A stretch of 36,642 bases of DNA from Gemmiger sp. An87 (GCF_002159185.1 NZ_NFHD01000032.1:1-36642); one strand, 5' to 3'. Shown: positions 1 through 7,906, counted from the first letter of the stretch. Numbers and translations: made by a program. The notes: generated from the letters alone by a model not told the origin.

Positions 1-1561
1 TATTTCGGCTGAACAGCTCCACATTGGCACCGTCAGCAAGGCTCGCCCATTCCACATCCAGCACTTTATTGCTGTCCAGCGCCGTCGAAATTGTGTAAAA
101 TCCTTCCGGAACAGATACAACATTTCCCGGCAGCTCTCCATACCAGTAGTTCATATCAACATTTCCGCTGACGCCACTGATCGAACCCTTACTGGTATAC
201 TGCCACATCTCATAGCGGCCATTATAACTGCAGGAAGAATGCCATTCCGCCACCCAACGGTACCAGTTTTCAAAAACTGCATCCGTCAGGTAGTGATTCC
301 ACCAGTTCAGACTCGCATATACACCGACATCATAACCCTTAGAGCCCACAATATCGCAGAAGATTCGAGCAATTTCCGCCAGACCGCTGTTACCCAGCAC
401 CAGCTGACGGTTTTCCTCCAGATCATAGAACACAGGCAGGTCAGGATTATGACCCTCCAGCAGACGAACCGCATGAGCACCCTCTTCCACGGCCATATCT
501 GCTGTCATCGCGTAGGAATAAAAATATACGCCATAGGGAATGCCCAGCCGCTCACATTCCGACACATTGCGGGACCATTGCTTGTCGTCCTGTTCTGTCA
601 GGTCCATACCGTAACCGCAGCGAATGATGGCAAAATCGATCCCGGCAGCCTTTACAGCCTCCCAGTTAATCACACCCTGATGATGGCTCACGTCAATGCC
701 CCAGTAACCGCCGCTAGAAAATGTGCTCACACCATCCGGCAAATCAAGCCCCAGTGTGTTCACTTGCGCATCCATTGGCGTACCATTCTGATATCGCCAG
801 CTGTTTTCCTTGCCGGTCTGCGGCAGCTGATCCAGCCAGCCCTCCCGCTTTGCCTGCAAGGCCATGCGCATGTCTTCCATTGCAGCCTGCGCATCGGCCA
901 GCTGGGTCATCATATCCTGCAACTCGGGGTCGGCCTGACCATCCTCCGCCATTTCCATCGGCATAGCCGCAATGGCATCGATCTCTTTCAGGCTTTCTTC
1001 CAGTTCCTCCTCTGTCATTTCTGTCAGAGAGTAGCTCTGTTCCAGCAAATCTTCAATCTGCTGCTTCAGCTCTCCTTCGGTTACCTGACGCGACATCCGA
1101 TCCGGCACAATGGTTGCAGTCGGCTCTGGCGTTGCGGTCGGTTCCGGTGTTGCAGTCATTTCCGGGATCACGGTCGGCTCTGGTGTTGCAGTGGCCTCCG
1201 GAGTCGCGGTCGGCTTCGGGGTTGCAGTGGCCTCCGGAGCTGCGGTCGGTTCCGGTGTTGCAGTCACTTCCGGCACAACAGTCGGCTCCGGGGTCGCAGT
1301 GATCTGGGGCTCCTCAGTAGCCACCGGCTCCTGCGTGGGCGCAGCACTCACAACCGGGGTGTTTTCCGGCTCTGTTTCCGCGCTCTCCTTCGGCGACTCC
1401 GCAGGCACGCCTTCCTGCTCCAGCTGCGCAACGATCTGCTCCGCAAGCGCGCGGGAATCATCCTGCGCAAAAACACCAATTGAAAAACAATTCAGCAGCA
1501 GCGACGCAGTGAGCACTACGCTCAATACCGCTGCCAAGCCTTTCTTCATTCCCTGTTGCAT
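1..1561 (-). CDS. Secreted GH25 lysozyme with Thr/Pro-rich linker and ricin-like tail (3' end cut by window)
   Basis: Likely peptidoglycan muramidase acting outside the cell. The first 520 codons are in the window and the gene runs off the left edge. Residues 1-33 form a signal peptide (KKG, a hydrophobic core, then VFA-QD). Residues about 68-153 are a low-complexity TPEPTA-type linker. Residues 160-245 are acidic, Met-rich and helical. The GH25 domain spans about 286-475: GIDVSHHQG contains catalytic-type Asp290, FYDLE contains Asp380 and Glu382, and MWQYTSKG and GNVDMNYW are the usual C-terminal motifs. From residue 484 a second domain begins (FYTISTALDSNKVLDV, then ANVELFS), which resembles the start of a ricin-type beta-trefoil carbohydrate-binding module. 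I start at the ATG at 1561, which has GGGAG upstream; an in-frame ATG at 1549 is the alternative. The neighbours are surface-glycan genes, so a role in wall remodelling or glycan binding is reasonable inference. Confidence 0.9.
   Translation of the reverse strand, partial: MQQGMKKGLAAVLSVVLTASLLLNCFSIGVFAQDDSRALAEQIVAQLEQEGVPAESPKESAETEPENTPVVSAAPTQEPVATEEPQITATPEPTVVPEVTATPEPTAAPEATATPKPTATPEATATPEPTVIPEMTATPEPTATPEPTATIVPDRMSRQVTEGELKQQIEDLLEQSYSLTEMTEEELEESLKEIDAIAAMPMEMAEDGQADPELQDMMTQLADAQAAMEDMRMALQAKREGWLDQLPQTGKENSWRYQNGTPMDAQVNTLGLDLPDGVSTFSSGGYWGIDVSHHQGVINWEAVKAAGIDFAIIRCGYGMDLTEQDDKQWSRNVSECERLGIPYGVYFYSYAMTADMAVEEGAHAVRLLEGHNPDLPVFYDLEENRQLVLGNSGLAEIARIFCDIVGSKGYDVGVYASLNWWNHYLTDAVFENWYRWVAEWHSSCSYNGRYEMWQYTSKGSISGVSGNVDMNYWYGELPGNVVSVPEGFYTISTALDSNKVLDVEWASLADGANVELFSRN
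1110..1320. repeat. Degenerate tandem repeat encoding the Thr/Pro linker of the lysozyme
   Basis: Units of about 18-24 bases recur with variation. On the minus strand they read roughly ACTGCAACACCGGAACCGACC and encode T-A-T-P-E-P-T variants (TATPEPT, TAAPEA, TVIPEM). The variation is mostly at third positions or conservative, so selection appears to keep the amino-acid pattern. Such linkers in gut clostridial wall enzymes separate the signal or anchor region from the catalytic domain, and their length may vary between strains. Confidence 0.85.
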
Positions 1562-1613
1562 TGTTTTCTTATCTCCCTGTTTTCTTACCGTGATTCACCT
1601 TTGAATTCATGGT

Positions 1614-2546
1614 TTATTGTTTCACGGTCGGTCTTGAGATCGATTCAATCCCGGGACAAAATGCAAATCCCCCGAATACGCTTCCGATCAGAACCATGCT
1701 TCTTTTCGCCTTATGGTCGGGCGAGTGAAGCAGGATTCGCAGCAGCTCACGTCCACTGCGGGCAAGGTAATACAGCATACCTTTGATGCCTTCTTTCCGG
1801 TAGGTATAATTTTCGTTTCGATAAGCATAGCGATATCTCTCGATCCGTTCCGGAACATCCGTGGAAAGGCTTGCCCCGTTGTTGCTCTGCATCATATGCG
1901 TCACAATGCTTTGGCCAACCGCGTAGCAATCCAGCCCCATACGGCAGCTGATCCGCCTGGTATACTCCAGATCGTCGCCCCAGATGAAAAACTCCTTGAT
2001 GGGCAGTCCCGCCCGGCAAATCACTTCCGCCGGGAAGAACAGTGATACAAAGGTTGCCTGTTCGATCTGAATGATTCCGTGTCGGAGCAGCTCCACATGC
2101 TCATAAAAGTTCTTTTTGATCTTTTGCCGGTTCATGCGGCATTCCTTGCCATCCTTCCACAGGACTACACTGGACAAAAAACCGTAATTTCCCTGCAGCA
2201 TTTCGTGGGCGCTCCACAGTTGCTTCAATGCATCCGGCTGAGGAATCGTGTCGTCATCCATGATCCACACGTAATCATAGCCCGCTTCCACGGCCCAGCG
2301 CATACCAAAATTGAAGCCGCCGGCTCCACCCAGATTCTGCCCTGTATTGCGGTAACGTACCCGCGGCTCCGCCCATTGTTCCATTGCCTGTTGTGTTCCA
2401 TCGGTGCTGGCATTATCCACCACCAGCACATCGCAGACAACCTGCTCTTGGGCCAGAATGCTTTTCAAACACTGCTGCAGCAGATCCTTTCGGTTGTAGG
2501 TTACCACCACGGCTGCAATTCGTTCCATCGTGACTGATCCCATCAT
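1614..2546 (-). CDS. Family 2 glycosyltransferase, galactofuranosyltransferase-like (copy B)
   Basis: Inverting GT-A glycosyltransferase. Visible motifs are VVVTYNRK near the N-terminus (nucleotide-sugar binding), VLVVDNASTDGT, NLGGAGGFNFGMRWA, WIMDDD (the metal-binding DXD, about residues 89-93 counted from MERIAA) and FIWGDDLEYTRR. The NLGGAGGF..GM block plus WIMDDD is typical of rhamnosyl/galactofuranosyl-transferase-like GT2 proteins. The upstream paralogue ends in TGA that overlaps this ATG (ATGA at 2546-2543), with AAGGA just before it, so coupled translation from 2546 is the best start. An internal ATG at 2528 gives a protein beginning MERIAAVVV exactly like the paralogue and is the alternative. 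No membrane segments are seen, so it probably acts at the cytoplasmic face. The acceptor is unknown. Confidence 0.88.
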   Translation of the reverse strand: MMGSVTMERIAAVVVTYNRKDLLQQCLKSILAQEQVVCDVLVVDNASTDGTQQAMEQWAEPRVRYRNTGQNLGGAGGFNFGMRWAVEAGYDYVWIMDDDTIPQPDALKQLWSAHEMLQGNYGFLSSVVLWKDGKECRMNRQKIKKNFYEHVELLRHGIIQIEQATFVSLFFPAEVICRAGLPIKEFFIWGDDLEYTRRISCRMGLDCYAVGQSIVTHMMQSNNGASLSTDVPERIERYRYAYRNENYTYRKEGIKGMLYYLARSGRELLRILLHSPDHKAKRSMVLIGSVFGGFAFCPGIESISRPTVKQ

Positions 2547-3439
2547 TTCCTTTTTGTGCTTTTGCAGAATTCGATCTGAGGCGTAAAAGAAATGCCTTTG
2601 CAAAATCCGCCCCAGATGATTTTCAATTTTCCAAGCTTACCGCTGCTTTTCTGCAACACCTGAACGCTGTGCCATGCATCTTTTGCCAGCAGCCACAGCC
2701 AGCCCTTCAGGCCTTCCCGCCGGTACAGATACACGTCGTTCCGATAGAAATACCGGTAACGGAACATCCGCTCCGGCACATCGGTGGCGATGTTCACAAT
2801 GGTTTTGCTTTTCATTGCATGGACCACTGTGCTGCCCCACACCGCATAGCAGGGCAGCACACGGGAGATGCGCCGGGTGTATTCCCAGTCATCGGTCCAG
2901 ATGAAAAACTGCCGCAGCGGCAGACCCATTTGCTCAATCACCGAGGCCTTCAGAAACAGCGACACAAAACTGGCCATCTGAACCGGTGCAAGCTTCTGCA
3001 CCGGTTCAGCCAGGTCCTTATAGGGAGTAACCCGCTGCACGTTCATGGGGCACAGTTCGCCGTCCGTCCAGAGGCACCGGCTGGAAAGCCAGCCGTATTC
3101 CCCGTTCAACTGCTCATGCGCTGCCCACAGCTCTGCAAGCGCCCGTGGCTGCGGCAGGCTGTCGTCGTCCATGATCCACACATAGTCATAGCCTTCTTCC
3201 ACAGCCCAGCGCATGCCGAAATGAAACCCGCCGGCTCCACCCAAGTTTTCGCCGGTATTCCGGTAAAACAGCCGGGGCGAGGGCGTCTGTTTCAGAGCCT
3301 GTGCAGTCCCATCCGTGCTGGCATTGTCCACCACCAGCACGTCGCACACCGCCTCCTGCTGGTCCAGCAGATGTTGTATACACTGCAGGAGCAGCTCTTT
3401 TCGGTTGTATGTGACTACCACAGCCGCGATTCGTTCCAT
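2543..3439 (-). CDS. Family 2 glycosyltransferase, galactofuranosyltransferase-like (copy A)
   Basis: A 298-residue paralogue of the gene immediately downstream, sharing MERIAAVVVTYNRK, VCDVLVVDNASTDGT, NTGENLGGAGGFHFGM and WIMDDDSLP at matching positions. It also has FIWTDDWEYTRR, corresponding to the acceptor-side acidic motif of copy B. The N-terminal 100 residues are much more similar between the copies than the C-terminal third, as expected for a tandem duplication that diverged in acceptor specificity. It starts shortly after the stop of glf (3455) and ends in a 4-base overlap with copy B, so glf, copy A and copy B are probably co-transcribed. With glf as supplier of UDP-Galf, transfer of galactofuranose is the likely reaction. 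That assignment is inference. Confidence 0.88.
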   Translation of the reverse strand: MERIAAVVVTYNRKELLLQCIQHLLDQQEAVCDVLVVDNASTDGTAQALKQTPSPRLFYRNTGENLGGAGGFHFGMRWAVEEGYDYVWIMDDDSLPQPRALAELWAAHEQLNGEYGWLSSRCLWTDGELCPMNVQRVTPYKDLAEPVQKLAPVQMASFVSLFLKASVIEQMGLPLRQFFIWTDDWEYTRRISRVLPCYAVWGSTVVHAMKSKTIVNIATDVPERMFRYRYFYRNDVYLYRREGLKGWLWLLAKDAWHSVQVLQKSSGKLGKLKIIWGGFCKGISFTPQIEFCKSTKRK

Positions 3440-3454
3440 TGGTTCTTCCTTTTC

Positions 3455-4561
3455 TCAGGCCAGCTCAGCGCGCACCTTGGCCAGCGCGACCTCCACGACC
3501 TTGTCCATATCATAATACTGATACTCGCCCAGACGGCCGCCGAAAATCACGTTCTTCTCGCCGGCAGCCAACTCCTTGTACTTCGCATACAGGGCACCGT
3601 TCTTCTCGTCGTTCACCGGGTAGTAAGGCTCGTCGCCCAGCTTCCACTCGGCGCTGTATTCCCGGCTAATGACCGTCTTCTCCTGGGTGCCGAACTCAAA
3701 GTGCTTGTGCTCGATCACGCGGGTGTAGGGAGTCTCGGCGTCGGTGTAGTTCACCACTGCGTTGCCCTGGTAATTGGCCTCGTCCAGCACTTCGGTCTCA
3801 AAACGCACACTGCGGTATTCCAGCACGCCCAGCTTGTAGGCAAAGTAGGCGTCGATGGGGCCGGTGTAAACCACCTTGTCAGCCATGGCGTTCCAGTTTG
3901 CCTTATCCGCCAGGTAATCCTGGCCCAGGCGTACCTCCACGCCCTCCAGCATCTTCGCAACCATGGCAGTATAGCCACCCACGGGGATGCCCTGATACAG
4001 AGCATTAAAGTAGTTATTGTCATAGGTGAGACGCACGGGCAGACGCTTAATGATGAAAGCGGGCAGCTCGGTGCAGGGACGGCCCCACTGCTTCTCGGTA
4101 TAGCCCTTGATCAGCTTCTCATAGATATCTACACCCACCAGATTGATGGCCTGCTCCTCCAGATTCTTGGGGTTCTCGGTGTAGCTGGCCTTGCGCTGCT
4201 CCTCGATCTTGGCGGCAGCTTCGGCAGGGGTGATCACGCCCCACATCTTATTAAAGGTGTTCATATTGAAGGGCATGTTGTAAATCTCGCCCTTGTAGTT
4301 TGCGATGGGGCTGTTGGTATAGCGGTTGAAGGTGGCAAACTGGCCCAGGTAGTCCCACACTTCCTTATTGTTGGTGTGGAAGATATGTGCGCCATACTGG
4401 TGCACCTGGATCCCCTCCACCTCATGGGTGTAGATATTACCCGCAATGTGGTCCCGCTTATCAATTACCAGGCAGCTCTTGCCCGCCTTGGTCAGCTCCT
4501 GAGCAAATACCGCGCCGTACAGACCTGCGCCGACGATCAGATAATCATACCGTTTTTCCAT
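3455..4561 (-). CDS. glf: UDP-galactopyranose mutase
   Basis: Flavoenzyme that interconverts UDP-galactopyranose and UDP-galactofuranose in the cytoplasm. The 368-residue length is normal for the family. The N-terminus has the FAD-binding Rossmann motif VGAGLYGAVFAQEL followed by VIDKRDHIAGNIYT. Then come the family signatures HQYGAHIFHTNN, FNRYTNSPIANYKG, GYTEKQWGRP (active-site region) and RLPVRLTYDNNYF; near the C-terminus are EKTVISREYSAEW, EPYYPVND and the FAD-contacting FGGRLGEYQYYDMD. AAGGAG lies 7 bases before the ATG. It sits directly upstream of two GT2 genes, which supports a galactofuranose-containing surface polymer. I am confident in this assignment. Confidence 0.97.
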   Translation of the reverse strand: MEKRYDYLIVGAGLYGAVFAQELTKAGKSCLVIDKRDHIAGNIYTHEVEGIQVHQYGAHIFHTNNKEVWDYLGQFATFNRYTNSPIANYKGEIYNMPFNMNTFNKMWGVITPAEAAAKIEEQRKASYTENPKNLEEQAINLVGVDIYEKLIKGYTEKQWGRPCTELPAFIIKRLPVRLTYDNNYFNALYQGIPVGGYTAMVAKMLEGVEVRLGQDYLADKANWNAMADKVVYTGPIDAYFAYKLGVLEYRSVRFETEVLDEANYQGNAVVNYTDAETPYTRVIEHKHFEFGTQEKTVISREYSAEWKLGDEPYYPVNDEKNGALYAKYKELAAGEKNVIFGGRLGEYQYYDMDKVVEVALAKVRAELA

Positions 4562-4626
4562 ATTTTTACTCCTTTATCTCTTTGACGAATCAAGCGTCAT
4601 ATTTCATCAGGAAATCCCCCTGAAAC

Positions 4627-5394
4627 TTACGATTTGCCGATAAATTTTCTTTTCAGAAACGCCCCGCCCTTTTTCAGCCAGTTTTGCTTTTCCATAAAAA
4701 GATAAGGCATTTCTTTATACGCAATGTGATTGGTTTTCACCCAAACATCCAGCAGTCGTTCACTCACGAAGCCGAACACCCGAGCATCGTTTGGGCTGTA
4801 ATCGCTGATGTCCAGCTCTGCCTCCAGTGTGAACAGCACGTCGAACAACCAGCTGCAGTAGCCGTCCAGCAGATCCCGACGCATGACAAACATATTAAAC
4901 CGATGGCCACTGGTGCTCTTCATCACCTGGTCGAATGCAGGCAGATACTCTGGATACTTCCGGGCCAGAATCTCACGGGTCTTGTCCAGATCCTGCGCGT
5001 GATGGGCGTGCACATATTGGCTATAGGTCGTTTCGATCCAATACCGGCGCTTTTTCGGGAGGATTACCGGACAGGCCCCCAACATCTGCTCAAAATCGTT
5101 TTGCGCAGCGATTCTGGACCATTTATCCCCCTCCCGCCTTGCTCCGGCGAAATAGCGCCGGTAATGAACGATGCCCAGATACCCGGCAGGAAGGTTTTTC
5201 CAAGCCCAGTACAGAGCAGTCAGCTCGCAGTAGTTGGGATTTTTCCGGGAAATGGAATCGCCCTGATCATCCCGCAGAACGCCCGGGATGGAGAGAGGCT
5301 CGTGAAGCGCAGCCCCCACCTGGATCGGATAATAGGGTGAGCCATCCGGCACTCTGCTGTTTTTATGGGTTGCGATCAGAATCTTGATATCCAA
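4627..5394 (-). CDS. DUF4422 family protein, probable glycosyltransferase
   Basis: A 255-residue cytoplasmic protein of the DUF4422 family, found in capsule and exopolysaccharide loci and generally thought to be a glycosyltransferase. Signatures are IKILIATHK at the N-terminus, then NPNYCELTALYWAWKN, GIVHYRRYF, PVILPKKRRYW and HRFNMFVMRRDLLDGYCSWLFDVLF. The only initiator with a ribosome binding site is TTG at 5394, with GGAG 8 bases upstream. It is the first gene of the surface-glycan group and ends about 65 bases before glf. The substrate is not predictable. Its upstream region (5400-5690) is AT-rich, with a candidate -10 (TATAAT at 5535-5530) and a nested inverted repeat at 5500-5529. Confidence 0.85.
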   Translation of the reverse strand: MDIKILIATHKNSRVPDGSPYYPIQVGAALHEPLSIPGVLRDDQGDSISRKNPNYCELTALYWAWKNLPAGYLGIVHYRRYFAGARREGDKWSRIAAQNDFEQMLGACPVILPKKRRYWIETTYSQYVHAHHAQDLDKTREILARKYPEYLPAFDQVMKSTSGHRFNMFVMRRDLLDGYCSWLFDVLFTLEAELDISDYSPNDARVFGFVSERLLDVWVKTNHIAYKEMPYLFMEKQNWLKKGGAFLKRKFIGKS

Positions 5395-5688
5395 CGGATT
5401 CTCTCCTCACCTATGTGGAATTGCCAGAGCACACACCAGCAGTACCGGTTTCCTCCCACAGCAAGTATCACTGTGCAAGACCGTCTGCCTCGTTTTTTGG
5501 AGTTGACCGGAAATTGGTCACACCAACTCATTATAATCATCCTTTATGATACTCCATTTTGACAAAACCTGCAACCAAAACACAAAATTTGCCTTGATAA
5601 AATATCAAATCATGGATTCTTTTCCGTTCCGAGAAGAAAGATGTTTGCTGAAATTCTCCGTTCACGAATCTGATCTCCGGCACATATA
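5395..5688. other. AT-rich intergenic/leader region of the glycan operon
   Basis: No gene is supported here. On the minus strand a TATAAT at 5535-5530 is followed by a nested inverted repeat, GAGT-TGACC-GGAAATT-GGTCA-CACC-AACTC (5500-5529), at the expected transcription start. No good -35 box lies 16-18 bases upstream; the nearest, TTGTCA, is about 24 bases from the -10. The stretch 5570-5690 shows nothing recognisable. Confidence 0.4.
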
Positions 5689-5720
5689 TAAAAAAGGGGC
5701 CGCTCATTGAGAGCGGCCCC
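5689..5720 (-). terminator. Rho-independent terminator after the hibernation factor gene
   Basis: Perfect 10-bp stem GGGGCCGCTC/GAGCGGCCCC with a 5-base loop (5696-5720), followed on the minus strand by a T run (complement of 5689-5695). It lies 16 bases past the stop of the gene ending at 5736. Confidence 0.92.
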
Positions 5721-5735
5721 CGGTCGTTTGATCAT

Positions 5736-6257
5736 TTAGTAATCTTCAGGAATCAGCACACCATAGGTGCCGTTTGCCCGGCGGTAAACCAGCTGAATCT
5801 GGCCGTCGTCCATATTACGGTACAGATAGAAGCTGTGGCCCAGCAGATTCATCTGCAGAATCGCCTCTTCGGTGGTGCAGGGTTTCACCACGAAACGCTT
5901 CTCGCGGATCACATCGTAGCTTTCCTCCGGTTCCGTCTCGGCGGGCCATTCCACGGCCACCGAGCGGGTGAGCTTGTCGCCCAGGCGCTTGCGGTTCTTC
6001 ACGAGGCGGCGGGTGAGCAGATCAACTGCATCGTCCAGGGCGTCTTCCATGCGTTCCTGCATTTTTTCCGCCCGGATCACAAGGCCCTTTTCCCGCACTG
6101 TTATCTCAACGGTCTGGCCGCTTTTCTCCACCGTCACCGTTACCTGCGCTTCGGCCTCGCCGGCAAAGAACTTGTCCAGCTTGTCCAGCTTTGCCTGCGC
6201 TTTCTCGATGAAACTGGGTTTCAGGGAAACTTTTCTGCCAGTGCATGTGACCTTCAT
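5736..6257 (-). CDS. hpf: Ribosome hibernation promoting factor, long form
   Basis: Binds the 30S decoding region and drives formation of inactive 100S ribosome dimers in stationary phase. The 173-residue length is that of the long Firmicute HPF. The N-terminal ribosome-binding domain spans about 1-105 (MKVTCTGRKV, then ALDDAVDLLTRRLVKNR). The C-terminal dimerisation domain spans about 115-173 and shows VIREKRFVVKPCTTEEAILQMNLLGHSFYLYRN in pieces, ending RRANGTYGVLIPE. AAAGGAGG lies upstream of the ATG. It is monocistronic, with an extended -10 promoter near 6339 and a strong terminator. This is a secure call. Confidence 0.96.
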   Translation of the reverse strand: MKVTCTGRKVSLKPSFIEKAQAKLDKLDKFFAGEAEAQVTVTVEKSGQTVEITVREKGLVIRAEKMQERMEDALDDAVDLLTRRLVKNRKRLGDKLTRSVAVEWPAETEPEESYDVIREKRFVVKPCTTEEAILQMNLLGHSFYLYRNMDDGQIQLVYRRANGTYGVLIPEDY

Positions 6258-6338
6258 AAAACCAATGCCTCCTTTGTGGCAAATATCCCGGATATATTTT
6301 GTGCTATCCGCATTGATATCTGCCGTTCTGATGGTTAT

Positions 6339-6347
6339 ATTGTATCA
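6339..6347 (-). promoter_or_regulatory. Extended -10 promoter for hpf
   Basis: The minus strand reads TGATACAAT (TGn plus TACAAT at 6344-6339), giving a start near 6333 and a leader of about 75 bases. The -35 is poor, as is usual for extended -10 promoters. Confidence 0.5.
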
Positions 6348-6440
6348 CATTTGTACAAAAAGAAACAGAGTAAAACCGCACTAACTTGTAAACTTTTTGT
6401 GTTGCAACAGTGACAAAAAGCTTTCGGTCAGGAAATGAAC

Positions 6441-6484
6441 AAAAAAACCCGCGGCCGCTGCCTTTTAGCAGTGAACCGCGGGTT
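6441..6484 (-). terminator. Rho-independent terminator after the S1-domain gene
   Basis: Stem AACCCGCGG/CCGCGGGTT (6446-6454 with 6476-6484), an inner CTGC/GCAG helix, and seven T on the minus strand (complement of 6441-6447). It lies 22 bases past the stop at 6506. Confidence 0.9.
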
Positions 6485-6505
6485 TCTTTTCCTGTTTTTC
6501 GTTGA

Positions 6506-6985
6506 TCAGCCACGCCGGCGGGAATAACCGCCGCCGCGCCGGTTTTCGGTAACGCGCTTCAAGTCGGAGATCTTCTCCTCGCTCTGGCTCTTGAACTTGG
6601 CCATCATATCCTCAAAGCTCAGATCACCCTGGGGCTGCTGAGCCTTGGGCTGCCACACCCGGGGACCATCGTTCCGGTTCTGACGGAGAGGACGGCCGCC
6701 GTTTGCGCCGCCCTGGCGGGCAGGCCGGGCCGGACGGGGCTCCGGCGGCAGAGTGCGCTTGATGGAGAGGGCGATCTTGCCGTCCTCGCCGATGTTCATC
6801 ACCTTGACCTTCACGGTCTGCCCCTCGGTGAGCACCGTGGACAGGTCTTCAATAAAGCTGTTGGAAACCTCCGAAATGTGTACCATGCCGGTTTTGCCTT
6901 CCGGCAGCGCGACGAACGCGCCGAACTTCTTCACGCCAGTGATCTTACCTTCCAGGATCGCTCCTACCTCTAACTGTAACGCCAT
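6506..6985 (-). CDS. yabR: S1 RNA-binding domain protein, YabR-like
   Basis: Cytoplasmic RNA-binding protein. Residues about 6-78 form one S1 OB-fold: VGAILEGKITGVKKFGAFV, GMVHISEVSN, VKVKVMNIGEDGKIALSIK. Residues 80-120 are Arg/Pro/Gly-rich and disordered. Then come an acidic-amphipathic segment (DLSFEDMMAKFKSQSEEKISDLKR) shown here as two pieces, DLSFEDMMAKFKSQ and SEEKISDLKR, and a basic tail GGGYSRRRG. Firmicute YabR/general stress protein 13 has the same single S1 domain plus basic tail, and the gene normally follows divIC as it does here. The exact RNA targets are unknown. Confidence 0.9.
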   Translation of the reverse strand: MALQLEVGAILEGKITGVKKFGAFVALPEGKTGMVHISEVSNSFIEDLSTVLTEGQTVKVKVMNIGEDGKIALSIKRTLPPEPRPARPARQGGANGGRPLRQNRNDGPRVWQPKAQQPQGDLSFEDMMAKFKSQSEEKISDLKRVTENRRGGGYSRRRG

Positions 6986-7027
6986 GTAACCCCTGTTTCT
7001 CCTATTGTTTCAAAAATTATTTTTATG

Positions 7028-7071
7028 TAAAAGGCCCGCAACGCCGGCATCAGATACCGGCCGCCCTTTGC
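7028..7071 (-). terminator. Possible weak terminator or leader hairpin between divIC and yabR
   Basis: Inverted repeat with core GCCGG/CCGGC (7043-7047 with 7057-7061) and outer AAGG/CCTT pairs. The minus-strand T run after it is short and broken (TTTTACAT), so it may only attenuate read-through. Confidence 0.35.
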
Positions 7072-7078
7072 ATCCTGT

Positions 7079-7378
7079 TTATTTTCCGGTCATATCCACA
7101 AAAACTCGCTCGTTGGGCTTCGCATAGCTCAGCTGGTCCCGTGCAACCCGTTCCACGATTTCTTCGTCGGTGCCGGACTGCAGAATCCGGCTGAGCTCAT
7201 CGTTCTGGGCCTGCTGTGCTTCCAGCTGCTGCTCCACCGCCTCCAGCTGCTGCCGCTTGGCGGCAATTTCCACCTGGTTGAACACCATGCCCACTACCAG
7301 ATAAGCGGCCAGAGCTGCAAGGCCCAGCCGCAGCACGAGGGAAGAGATTCCGCCCTTCTTTTTCTCGATCTTGGTCAT
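7079..7378 (-). CDS. divIC: Septum formation initiator DivIC/FtsB
   Basis: Small bitopic membrane protein of the divisome that pairs with FtsL/DivIB. It is 99 residues long: a basic N-terminus (MTKIEKKKGG), one membrane helix at about 12-31 (LVLRLGLAALAAYLVVGMVF), a Gln/Glu-rich coiled coil at about 34-66, then the conserved extracytoplasmic IVERVARDQLSYAKPNERVFVD, given here in parts. The order yabP-yabQ-divIC-yabR matches Bacillus subtilis, which supports DivIC rather than another FtsB-like protein. It starts about 40 bases after the yabQ stop. Confidence 0.93.
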   Translation of the reverse strand: MTKIEKKKGGISSLVLRLGLAALAAYLVVGMVFNQVEIAAKRQQLEAVEQQLEAQQAQNDELSRILQSGTDEEIVERVARDQLSYAKPNERVFVDMTGK

Positions 7379-7420
7379 ACCCGGCAGCCCCCCCTTTGCC
7401 GGCGTGCTTTGCGGTACGCC

Positions 7421-7906
7421 TTAAACCTGGTATTGATTAGAATTATACAACACCTTGGCCTTTTTTTGCAACTGTTTTGTTTGTCGTTTTACCAGAGCAC
7501 TGCGTAGTTTTTGCGCTGTACGGCCCGCCCCGCGGCCACACAGGCGGCCCACCGGACGCACCGCTGTGATCCAAACCAGCCGCACCGGCAGCAGTACCAG
7601 CCATTGAACGAAACTCCGCAGCGCAGCAAGGCCCGGCGCCAGTACAAAAAAATAGCTGCACAGCCCGGCTGCAGCCCCTGCCGCCATATACCACCGTACA
7701 ATCCCGCTGTAACTGCGGCCTGCGGCGAAGCTGTGCAGCAGCACTGCCGCACACACAAAGGCAGCCAGATCCAGAATGAGGCACACCGGGCGGCTGCCAC
7801 CCAGCAGCCAGCGCGCCCCGTCATAAGCCGCCGCCAACAGCAGGCCCAGTCCCAGGCAGCACAGTGCGTCCGCCAGGGCCAGTCCCTCGGGAATGTGCGC
7901 CGCCAT
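7421..7906 (-). CDS. yabQ: Spore cortex biosynthesis protein YabQ
   Basis: Integral membrane protein needed for spore cortex formation, located in the outer forespore membrane in Bacillus. The 161 residues contain four to five hydrophobic segments (about 10-30, 41-60, 69-90, 93-115) and a basic tail rich in Lys and Arg (QTKQLQKKAKV). YabQ sequences are poorly conserved; the call rests on size, topology and its exact place between yabP and divIC. It begins a few bases after the yabP stop, so the two are likely co-transcribed, in Bacillus under sigma-E. Confidence 0.85.
   Translation of the reverse strand: MAAHIPEGLALADALCCLGLGLLLAAAYDGARWLLGGSRPVCLILDLAAFVCAAVLLHSFAAGRSYSGIVRWYMAAGAAAGLCSYFFVLAPGLAALRSFVQWLVLLPVRLVWITAVRPVGRLCGRGAGRTAQKLRSALVKRQTKQLQKKAKVLYNSNQYQV

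Noticed and set aside
1110-1604. Plus-strand frame encoding a Val/Ala/Gly/Ser repeat protein
   Set aside because: It is the antisense of the Thr/Pro-linker repeats of the lysozyme gene; it has no ribosome binding site and the real domains are on the minus strand.
2669-4585. Long plus-strand open frame of 638 codons
   Set aside because: It lies opposite glf and a GT2 gene, and its His/Leu/Gln-rich translation has no domain; GC-rich antisense frames stay open by codon bias.
6304-6513. Small minus-strand frame between hpf and yabR
   Set aside because: It runs through a rho-independent terminator and the hpf promoter and has no ribosome binding site.
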